NCBI RefSeq assembly: GCF_000001735.4 | Contig: NC_003076.8 | Span: 20,835,835 to 20,899,834, forward strand | Reading direction: 5' to 3' | Origin: Arabidopsis thaliana | Lineage: Eukaryota > Streptophyta > Magnoliopsida > Brassicales > Brassicaceae | DNA: 64,000 nucleotides | Part shown: one piece after another, positions 31,338 to 40,110 of the stretch | Layout: every line of letters begins with the position of its first letter | Numbering within the stretch: the stretch's first letter is position 1 | Translations under genes and position numbers: made by a program | The notes under the pieces: model-generated | What the model was told of the DNA's origin: nothing | Seen by the model: only the letters and a program-made list of their open reading frames with translations | Database searches by the model: none

Positions 31338-31585
31338 CTTTTAAAGACAGAGAGTACCTACGATTTTTGTATTAAGTGTGAGTTGTGTAGATGTGTTGAT
31401 TAAAATGTAACTGTTGTAGTTGTAGGACCTTCTAAGTTAGTCAGTGGTTAAATTGTATAATATATATGGAACATTACTACGCAGCAGCTAAATGCTTTTT
31501 ATTTAGCGCAAGGACAACACCGTTTTCTTTGTCTTTACTAGCTTCCTCACTCTGGTGTGGTCTACAAGTGTGACTTAGCCAACGG

Positions 31586-31729
31586 ATATAGTACAGTGCC
31601 AAAGCTGCAACTACCATTAGCAGAATAGAGACAAGACAAGCTACTAGAACAGACACAAGCTTCTTGAGCTGTAAGCTGAACATGATTTCAGAGGAAGCCC
31701 ACAGAGGTTTGCATTGTCCTCGTACGCAT
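31586..31729 (-). pseudogene. Duplicated fragment of the MOL1 transmembrane exon
   Basis: About 144 bases match MOL1 positions 32950-33094 in the same orientation with roughly nine differences, including a one-base deletion (CTTCTTGAG versus CTTCCTTGAG). It covers the end of the LRR cap region and the transmembrane segment (KLVSVLVACLVSILLMVVAA). An ORF through it (31477-31683) remains open: the transmembrane part runs into unrelated sequence (WLSHTCRPHQSEEASKDKEN) and has no ATG-signal peptide architecture. It lies about 300 bases beyond the MOL1 stop. Best explained as a partial tandem duplication, non-functional. Confidence 0.8.
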
Positions 31730-32025
31730 AATAAACAAGGTAAGTCAGTATATAAATCTAAGAATTTGGAATCTTCATTTCATTTAGATGACAAACTTAT
31801 ACATATATATCAAAACTGCAGAGAGACCATACCTTTTTTGAATGTATAGTAATACAAGAACAACATTATAACACAATGATCCGGAAAATAACTAAGAAGT
31901 CACACCTGTCGGTAAAAGAAATAAAGAGAACGTTTTGGTACAATACAATACTATATAAGGATTCCCTTTTACTATATCTATAGGGGAAGAGACACTATGT
32001 GCATTTTGAAATTTGTCCTTATTAC

Positions 32026-34787
32026 CTATTTGAACCTATTCTCTGCTTCAGACAATAACCTGAGTGCATCTTCCATGCAAGGACGGTCAGACTGGTCACT
32101 TCTTATGCAGAGAAGTGCGACCTCAACAACTCTTTTAACTTCTCCTTGTTTAAAATCACTTGAACTCACTTCGTTTTCTGTGTATACTTCTCTTAGAAGA
32201 CCATCCTTTGGCTTGTTCTGTATCATCAATCCACCGGCATTCATCAGCTTACCATTTGTTAAGATTTCCAAAATAAGTTGTCCAAAGTTGTAGACGTCCT
32301 TTTGCTTCTCCACTCTTATAACATCGTTCATCTGATCTGCTTTAGAGAGTCTAATGTTAGGAAAAACAAAGGATGATGTACTAAGAGATTTTGTGTTTCA
32401 TGGTAAGTACCTGTGTTCAAATGTAGCATGTATTTGAACCCAAATTCACCCAAGCAGGGCTCTATCTTATCGTCATCGAATAATATATTAGACGACTTCA
32501 CATCTCCATGAGGAATTGCAGGCAAACATTCATGGTGAAGAAAGCAAAGTCCCTTAGCAACACCAGTGATGATCCTCTTCTTAGTTTGCCAATCTTTCTT
32601 CTTTGTCTTCATTTTCTCAGCTAGAGTCGTCCCGGTATGCAGGTTATTATCATACAACACATACACAAGATGATTGTTGTAACAAAACCCGAGCAATCTG
32701 ACCAGATTTACATGTCTTGCATTCCCCATCTGCGTTAAAACGTTCAGGACAACACTCTTCTTCTTGTCATGCAACTCAATTTTTCTCACTATGACTGTTA
32801 TTCCTGTTGGCAGAACTGCTTTGCTCACTGAAGCTGGAACTGCTTCACTAGGTTCGGGTGAACCAAAGCTCCTCAAAACATCATCTGCTGTGAAATGAGG
32901 GAGTCCCGCGAAAGACACCATCTTCCATTGTCCTTGACTTCTTTGACGAATATAGTACAATGCCAAAGCTGCAACTACCATTAGCAGAATAGAGACTAGA
33001 CAAGCTACCAGAACAGACACAAGCTTCCTTGAGCTGTAAGCTGAACATGACTTCAGAGGAAGCCCACATAGGTTTGCATTACTCTCGTACGCATGTTTCC
33101 CCATTGATTGAAACACTTTGTCAGATGGTATGGCACCTCTCAAGTTATTGTGTGACAAATCCATCTTCTTAAGAGAGCCACAAGTGGAAACAGTTGGTGT
33201 TAACATCCCTGATATATTGTTATTGCTCAATTCAATAACAGTGATAGATTTGCAGGATTCAAACACAGGGAGACCACCAGAGATACTGCATGATGATGCA
33301 GAGAAGTTCTGAAGACTAGGCGCAGACCAAATATGCGGTGGAAGTTTGCCTCCTAGCTCAGGGTTATTGGAGATATTGAAGTAGTCAAGTTTTGTAGCTT
33401 TGGATATATCTAAAGGAATACCTCCTGTGAGTTTGTTTCTAGAGAGGTCTATGTATGAGATATCAGGAATCTCGCTAAAGCTAAAAGGGATCACACCTGA
33501 GAATGAATTATCTTCAAGCCGGATACGAACAAGCGTTGAACAATTTGAGAGAGATGGAGACAGAGTTCCAGTGAAGTTATTGGAGAAAAGAATGAGCTTG
33601 AAAAGAACACCTCTTGAGCAAATACCTTGTGGGATTTCACCTTGGAAACTGTTGGTGGAAACGTCCACCCATCTAAGCTTTGAATTCATCCCCAAGCTTT
33701 TGGGAAGTGACCCAGAGAAGTAATTGTTCCATATGAAGAGAGTATCCAAAGAAGGTAGCTGAGCAATTACTTCAGGGAGAGTCCCACTCATTTCATTGAA
33801 CATAAGATTCAAAAGCCTGAGATTCTTCAAACCTGAAAAACTCTCTGGTATGGTTCCAGAGATATGGTTGTCTGAGAGGTCTAAGTTAACAAGAGAAGTA
33901 ATTTCTCCAAGCTCCCATGGGATTTCTCTAGAAAGATGGTTCCTAAAGAGAAACAAAGATTCAAGCTTTGTGAGATTGCTGAAATGCTTTGGTAAGAAGC
34001 CAGAGAGATTAGCTCCAGCAATGTCGAGGTACTTGAGCTCACTCATGTAACCTATTTCCCAAGGGATTACTCCTTCATATGAGTTATATCCAATCTCCAT
34101 GTGAGTCAAAGTTGTGAGATTCCCAAGCTCTTGAGGTATGTGACCACTTAGTAAATTCCCACCAAGATGAAGAAACTCAAGATTCTTGAAAGATCCGTAC
34201 TGACTCGGAATCGAGCCAGTGAAGTAACTCCCAGCGAGATTCAGTACCTTGAGATTCTCTAACTGAGAGAGATGGATCGGTAATGGACCGGAGAAGCTAT
34301 TGCTCAAGGCGTCGAGAAAGATCAGATTCTTGAGACTTGAGTCACCACCGTTACCGTCAGGGAAACGTCCGGAGAAGTTGTTTCTGCTAATGTCAAGGCT
34401 TCTGAGATTGGTCATGTTGAAGAAGATCTCAGCCGGAAACTCGCCGGAAAACGAGTTGTCACTGATGTTGAGTTCAAGGAGTTCGGTGAAGACGAGGAAC
34501 TCCTTGCCTGATAAACTCCCAGCGAGATTCTTGGAAGAGAGATCGACGGAGACAACAGAAGTTGAGTTTTGGTTACATCGGACACCAGACCAAGAACAAC
34601 AAGCGACAAGATTGTCGGAAACTTCAGGAGTGTTGATGAACCAGTCTTTTAAGCTGTTGAAATTGTCGGTGAGTTGAGATTTTAAAGTGAGAAGAGATTC
34701 TGTTTGAGGCTCAGCAGCTGCAACTAAAGTCAAGAAGAGGCAAAGATAAAAGAAAGAACAGAGTTTATTATGCTTAGAAGACGCCAT
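32026..34787 (-). CDS. MOL1: LRR receptor-like (pseudo)kinase MORE LATERAL GROWTH 1
   Basis: Two exons, 34787-32411 and 32336-32026, join in frame (LHLNT-D-QMNDVIRVE) for 895 residues. The ATG at 34787 opens a signal peptide (LCSFFYLCLFLTLVAAA); the longer open frame upstream starts only with a TTG. An LRRNT with CCSWSGVRC precedes about 20 plant LRRs (LxxLxxLxLxxNxxSGxIP). A single transmembrane helix follows (VSVLVACLVSILLMVVAALAL), then a degenerate kinase domain. The glycine loop is absent, the catalytic loop reads HGDVKSSNILF instead of HRD, and the DFG position reads GEFGF. It belongs to the PXY/TDR-related LRR XI group and is recognised as the repressor of cambium activity MOL1. It should act as a plasma-membrane receptor through partners rather than by its own catalysis (inference). 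Confidence 0.95.
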
Positions 34788-35041
34788 TATAGTTTGAAGA
34801 AGAAGAAGAGAGAGTCTGAGAGATCTGTAAGAAGAAGCATATATAAAAGCTGATAAAGATACAAAAGATGATTGAAATGAAAATCTAAAACAGTGGAAAG
34901 AGACGAAAAGCAAGAAACTTTGATGGGGGAGTGTGCTTTTGAGTGAAAAGCTGTTCTCATTGATTGCTCGCTCATATTCACGGGAAATATTTTAGTTTAT
35001 TTCTTCTCTCTCTAAACCAAACCGAACCAAATTTCTTTTTC

Positions 35042-35157
35042 CGGTTTAAATCAGAACCAATTTCTTTCATAACCAAATAACCCAATTTCTTCAGGGACAA
35101 GTACGTCTAAAGGTTCTTGATTTCGATTTTCTCTTGTCTGAGAGACTTACCACGAGA
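35042..35157 (+). pseudogene. Chimeric fragment of the neighbouring F-box gene
   Basis: 35042-35090 (GGTTTAAATCAGAACCAAT...) matches the promoter of the F-box gene at about 36751-36800. From there the sequence jumps to coding sequence: 35091-35157 (CTTCAGGGACAA ... CTTGTCTGAGAGACT) matches 37133-37205 in the F-box exon with a short deletion. Both parts lie in the same order and orientation as the parent but without the 330 bases between. It looks like a duplicated then internally deleted 5' part of the gene at 36949-38358. Confidence 0.75.
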
Positions 35158-35230
35158 GGTTTGCTCATTTTGGAAACTCACCAAATAGAGGTTTACCTTC
35201 AATTTAGGATAAGCTCTTTGTTTGATTTGG

Positions 35231-35580
35231 ATGGACCCTGAGTCATGTGAACATATTATCTCTCAATATGATGAGGAATGGAAGATCGGGCCAACGTTTA
35301 TGACATTGTGTGAACATTTACTCGTCAGCTTTGCAATTCGCTTACTGAAACAGCAAGCCACTAAGGTCATTACAGGTCCAATACTGCAATGGTACCAGTA
35401 GTAGTTAGTGACAGTAAGAAGAAGAAAATCAAGTGGAAAGCTAGTATTGGGAATTTCGTGGCTCCAGGTATTGTAGCTTATATCGACGGACGTTTGTGCC
35501 GACAAATTCCTAATCTAATAGCTCGCCGGATCGTGAGTGGGTTTTTGTTAAGTTTTCTCGATAAAAGCAGTGAACAATAA
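35231..35580 (+). other. Possible small unknown ORFs (35231-35401 and 35389-35580)
   Basis: Two overlapping plus-strand ORFs in different frames: a 56-residue ORF (MDPESCEHIISQYDEEWKIG) and a 63-residue ORF (MVPVVVSDSKKKKIKWKAS ... GNFVAPGIVAYIDGRL). They could be exons of one small gene, a frameshifted pseudogene or chance. No domain was recognised. I list them because the codon composition of both looks more protein-like than the surrounding intergenic DNA. Confidence 0.2.
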
Positions 35581-36083
35581 TCACTTCCTCTGTATATATA
35601 TACAGTAGAACCATTACATAAAGTAAAAGCAATAAAGCTCTTTACGTTTTCTTCTTCTTATCTTCATCAATCACTATAATCAACATAGGACAATGAGACC
35701 GATTTCGAAGTCTTCTGCATCCGAAACCCAAAGGTGTAGTATATGGGGTTTAAACTTGGCCCCCAAGCAAACACATGTAATTTGTTGATCAGAACATAAG
35801 TTTTTTTTTTTTTAAAGAAAAATATATTTGGTTTTCCTTGTTATTTATTACAGAAAAAGGAAATATGTGGCGATCTCAAATAAACCGACGTAGATTGAAT
35901 ACAAAAAAATAAATTAAAAATTGGAATTTCCTTTTTCCGAAAATTGGAAACTTTAAATATGTCTATATAATCAACGAGGTAGTCCTCATCTCTCACATTG
36001 TTCATCAATCTCGCTCTTTAATTTTCTCTCTCAGTCTCTAGTTTCTTAAGTACTTTTTCTCTGCGTTGTTTTTCTCTCAAACA

Positions 36084-36443
36084 ATGGCTTTTTCCGATGA
36101 TCTCCCACCACCACCACGTGTGAACGATCATGTGAAGACGAGAAGAAACAGAAAAAGAAGAACGATCAAGACGAAGCAACTTGAAGAATTGATAAGCACC
36201 GCCACAAGAGCCGCTCATGTTGCAAGAGACAAAGGGTTTTACATAGTCTCTCCGGAAGCCATACAATGCGTTGAGATCCTTAGACATATGCGAACCTTAC
36301 CTCTAAACGCTCGTCTTATTACCAAAACCGACGGTTTACGCGTTCTTCTATTTCTCTCTAAGAACGGTAACCCTAAAATCAGGTCTGAGTCAAAGGCCGT
36401 CATTGATCACTGGAAAAGCATTCTCCATACCAAAGTTCATTAA
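36084..36443 (+). CDS. Small TFIIS N-terminal (LW) domain-like protein
   Basis: Single-exon gene of 119 residues. The frame is open to a TTG at 36066, but the first ATG is 36084 (MAFSDDLPPPPRV). A basic N-terminus (TRRNRKRRTIKTKQ) resembles a nuclear localisation signal. Residues about 60-115 (CVEILRHMRTLPLNARLITKTDGLRVLLFLSKNGNPKIRSES, ending VIDHWKSIL) match the helical bundle of the TFIIS N-terminal/LW domain: L-x-x-L, then G-x-x-V-L-x-L-x-K, then a closing W-K. That domain binds transcription elongation partners in TFIIS, elongin A, Med26 and IWS1. There is no TFIIS central or zinc-ribbon domain, so it cannot stimulate RNA cleavage by polymerase II; an adaptor or decoy role is inference. 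TATATAA near 35964 is the likely TATA box. Confidence 0.75.
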   Translation: MAFSDDLPPPPRVNDHVKTRRNRKRRTIKTKQLEELISTATRAAHVARDKGFYIVSPEAIQCVEILRHMRTLPLNARLITKTDGLRVLLFLSKNGNPKIRSESKAVIDHWKSILHTKVH

Positions 36444-36948
36444 TGGAAGAGAAGAGATTCACTGATCAGGACTACGAAGATTTCATCATCAATATGGAAG
36501 AGTATAAACTAGGGTTTTATTTTATATTTTTGTTTGTGACAAATTTTGTAAGAAAGTAATGTCATTTTGTTTCTGATTCAAAAGTTTATACATATGAAGA
36601 ACCAAATCGATCATTAATAAACGAAAGTAGCATAATTGAGGATGGGGGTTATATGTATCAAATTGAGAATTATGGGAAACTAAAGAGGTGATTGATTAAG
36701 CTGACGAATTTGACTGGGAGAACCGAATCTAGGTTTATTCTTTATAGTTTTTCGGTTTAAATCAGAACCAGTCTCTTCCATAACCAAATATCCTAAACCG
36801 GAACTAACCAAACCGAAAAAACTCGAAGACGAAGAGTTGATTTCTAGTCCTTGTCCAAAGAAGACCACTATTTCTGGGTTAAGACAACAACAATAAAGAC
36901 GCGCAAATTCAGTTAAAGAAGATATACAGCTGAAGGAGCAAACAAGAA
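36444..36948. other. Intergenic region and F-box gene promoter
   Basis: 3' sequence of the TFIIS-like gene followed by the promoter of the F-box gene at 36949. The segment 36751-36800 has a copy at 35042-35090. No other feature seen. Confidence 0.5.
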
Positions 36949-38358
36949 ATGTCTGAATTTGATAAGCATGTCCAAAACCACATCAAAAATGAGAAGCCTT
37001 TCAATTCAATCAAACCTTCAGAAATCGATTCAACTCTCTCTTTATCCGATTCTCTTCTCCTCAAGATCATCGAGAAGCTTCCTGAATCACAGAGCAACGA
37101 CGTCTCACTCGTCTGCAAACGCTGGTTGAATCTTCAGGGACAACGTTTACGGAGTCTAAAGCTTCTTGATTTTGATTTTCTCTTGTCTGAGAGACTCACC
37201 ACGAGATTCCCTAATCTCACGCATGTCGATTTGGTGAACGCGTGTATGAATCCGCGGGTCAATTCCGGTATTTTGTTCTGTCACAAGTCGATTTCTTTTC
37301 ATTTATCTTCAGACTCGTCGAATTGGGAGTTTCTTGAGGAGAATCTATTGCACAGTGACGTAATTGATAGAGGGCTTAGGATATTAAGCAGAGAGAGTTT
37401 TGATTTGCTTAACCTTAAAGTGATTAACGCTTCTGAATTGGGATTATTGAGTTTAGCTGGAGACTGCTCTGATTTGCAAGAGTTAGAATTGCATAAGTGT
37501 AATGATAATCTCTTGCATGGCATTGCTGCGTGTAAGAATCTGAAGGGATTGAGATTGGTAGGAAGCGTAGACGGATTGTATAGTTCATCTGTGTCGGATA
37601 TAGGATTAACATTCTTAGCACAAGGATGTAGGAGTTTGGTGAAGCTTGAGCTTAGTGGTTGTGAAGGTAGCTTTGATGGGATTAAAGCAATTGGGCAATG
37701 TTGTGAAGTGCTTGAGGAGTTGAGTATTTGTGACCATAGAATGGACGATGGTTGGATCGCTGCGCTTTCGTATTTTGAGAGTTTGAAGATATTGAGGATT
37801 TCGTCTTGTAGAAAGATAGACGCTAGTCCTGGACCGGAAAAGTTGTTGCGGTCTTGTCCTGCTATGGAGAGTTTGCAGCTCAAGAGGTGTTGTTTGAATG
37901 ACAAGGAGGGGATAAAAGCTTTGTTTAAAGTGTGTGATGGAGCAACAGAGGTTAATATTCAGGATTGTTGGGGACTGAGTGATGATTGTTTCAGTTTGGC
38001 TAAAGCTTTCAGGTAACTTGTCCTTTTTGCTTCATTGGTCTTCTCGGTGGGCTTTTGAATCATCATTTTTGTTCTTTGCAGGAGGGTGAGGTTTCTGTCT
38101 TTGGAAGGATGCTCAGTTTTAACATCAGGAGGTTTAGAGTCGGTGATTTTACATTGGGAAGAGCTTGAGAGTATGAGAGTAGTGTCATGTAAGAGCATAA
38201 AAGACAGCGAAATTTCACCAGCGCTCTCGTCTTTGTTCTCACTTCTCAAAGAACTAACTTGGAGACCAGACACTAGGTCTCATCTCTCGTCGAGTCTTGA
38301 AGGTGCCGGGATTGGAATTAGAGGCAGCAAATTCTTCAAGAAGAGTGTTTTACATTGA
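36949..38358 (+). CDS. F-box/LRR (RNI-like) protein, tandem copy 1
   Basis: Two exons, 36949-38012 and 38082-38358, join in frame ([12 protein letters not shown]) for 446 residues. The F-box ([33 protein letters not shown]; about residues 30-65) should bind SKP1/ASK in an SCF ubiquitin ligase. The rest is cysteine-containing leucine-rich repeats ([33 protein letters not shown] units), the presumed substrate-binding arc. The neighbouring gene at 40111 shares most of its sequence and the same intron position, so the two arose by tandem duplication. The substrate is unknown. The ATG at 36949 gives a shorter N-terminus than the paralog. Confidence 0.92.
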
Positions 38359-38570
38359 ACATATGTTGTGTAAGTGCAAACTCTTAGTTTATTATCTTCT
38401 TCCCTGGGGCATTACTACTCTCTCTTGTAAAATAACACATCCCAAACTCTTATGTATAGCAATGTATAGTATTAAAACTCTTGCGTTCACAATACTAAAT
38501 TTCAATTTTAGCTGATTAGAGATTTTAAAAAAAAAATTGTAAGGTTTGTAGTAATAAATCTTTTTATACA

Positions 38571-38876
38571 AGAGAAATACCCTAAAATACCACACTATTA
38601 AGTTTTAGTTCCAAAAGTATCATCATTAGTTTTTTTTCTTCGAATAATACTACAACTTTTTGTATAAAAATAATTGTTCAACCAAAATATATTACAAATA
38701 AAATATAAGATATTTTGGATTTCCTATTTTCAATTTTGGGTTTATATTTTTACTATTTAAAAGAGATTATAATTCATTTTAATATTCAATGTGTGGTAAT
38801 ATTGGGAAAAAATAATATTAGTGATAGTATTTTTAAAACAAAAACTTAAAAATGTGGTATGTTTGAGAATTGCTCT
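38571..38876. mobile_element. 306-bp MITE with long terminal inverted repeats
   Basis: The left end AGAGAAATACCCTAAAATAC (38571 on) and the reverse complement of the right end AGAGCAATTCTCAAACATAC (from 38876) pair along about 85 bases with mismatches, including a shared CATACCACA/AATACCACA block and an AAGTTTTxGTTxxAAAA block. TATACA flanks both ends directly (38565-38570 and 38877-38882), a likely target duplication. There is no ORF. Long AT-rich inverted repeats suggest a Mutator-like MITE, but a 6-bp rather than 9-bp duplication leaves the superfamily uncertain. It lies just downstream of the first F-box gene. Confidence 0.7.
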
Positions 38877-38984
38877 TATACAGCTAGTGTTGCAGTCATC
38901 GCAAATCAACCACAATAGTAAAGAAGTACCATATAAGTTATATTTGAAAACTCTCAACCTAATGCAACGAATTATAAACACATG

Positions 38985-39556
38985 ATATTCTCAACATGAT
39001 CCGTGACAGCCGATATTCTTGCTGACGACGTTCTAGTCTGAATTTGAACTCTTCTACGTCTATTTCGTTTTGGTAGTAATAGTAAACGTGTGTTGCATAC
39101 TTACTCCAATGATGGAGTATAACGAATTCATCACCAGCCACCAGGATGAGTGACATCCGCAAATGTGATCGGACTAATTAAACCTTGAAGCATGCCAGAA
39201 AAAGTAACCTTGGACCAATCTTGTTTCTCGGCATCCTCCATAACTCACATATCCGCATCCTCGTTGATCATGTTATTGCGAAATATCCATGCTAACTTCC
39301 CTTGGTAGTTTATAAGAGTGGAACCTCTATGGCTAATCGTTATGTTATTGGGAGTCTGGACATTGATTAAATATCTCAGACCTAACATCGAAAACTCACC
39401 AAAACACAACTACCGTCCGGATCCTTTTCTGTTGCTTTGTAATAGATTGCCCCGTTGATGCAAACTGCATTATCGAATGGAAAGTGACTTCCAATGCCGC
39501 ATTGAAAATTCTCCCATTTCTTTTTGGGATCTCCGAATGTAAGACTTCTATGCATA
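38985..39556 (-). pseudogene. F-box-associated (FBA_3-type) domain pseudogene
   Basis: On the minus strand the frames read HRSLTFGDPKKKWENFQCGI, AVCINGAIYYKA, then (after a one-base shift) DVRSEIFN, then INYQGKLAWIF, VMEDAEKQDWSKVTF and EFVILHHWSKYATHVYYYY. These blocks in this order are the classic F-box-associated type 3 domain of Arabidopsis F-box proteins (GDPKK, CINGxIYY, SFDVRSExFN, LINYQGKL, WVMEDAEKxEWSK). At least one frameshift and several in-frame stops (before VMEDAEK and after THPGGW) interrupt it, and no F-box is present. It is a decayed remnant unrelated to the F-box/LRR pair on either side. Confidence 0.85.
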
Positions 39557-40110
39557 TAATTTACACATTTTAAAAGGTTTGTTTGTTAATAATAATACCC
39601 ACGATCTACGAATACTGTATATTGTCCTTTTCTAATTCCCACACGTTGCCTTACCGAAGTGTGATATTATCTAAAATAGGTGTAATGTAATTATCATAAA
39701 TATACAAATTAAATTTTTGTAAAGAAAAAAATCAATTAATATTTTTCTTATCTTAAATCCGCATATTAAGCTAATCCTAATTTAATAATTAACAACATAA
39801 TTCAATGTTTTAAGGGTAAAGTATAGTAGTAGACCATTTTACACAATTTAAGAGATGTGCACAACACTATCTTTGTCTCATTCTAAGTCAAAAGTCAACT
39901 TAAAAATCCCACCGTGATTCCCATTTTCTTTTATTTTAGCCCAAAAAACAAATTAATAAAAAATTCGAAACACTCTCTTTTTCTCTTTCGTTATGTCTCT
40001 CTCTCTCTCTCTCCATCTCTTTCAATGTATCCGTTAGAACAGTTCGTAATCCGCCGCTAAATCAAACCAGCGAGAGAGATAGATCCAACGTGAAGAAGAA
40101 ATCGAAAACG
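39557..40110. other. Promoter and leader of the second F-box gene
   Basis: AT-rich intergenic DNA followed by a CT-rich leader (TCTCTCTCTC repeat at about 39993-40008) directly before the ATG at 40111. Nothing else recognised. Confidence 0.5.

Larger units (their letters stand above)
34788..36083. other. Intergenic region with F-box gene remnants
   Basis: Begins with the MOL1 leader and promoter (to about 35000), then a chimeric F-box gene fragment (35042-35157, separate entry), a doubtful small ORF pair (35231-35580) and the promoter of the TFIIS-like gene (TATATAA near 35964). A T/A homopolymer lies at about 35803-35815. Confidence 0.5.

Noticed and set aside
34788-34913. 42-residue N-terminal extension of MOL1
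   Set aside because: The upstream frame opens with TTG; the ATG at 34787 gives a proper signal peptide.
40090-40110. MKKKSKT extension of F-box copy 2
   Set aside because: It starts with GTG; the first ATG is at 40111.
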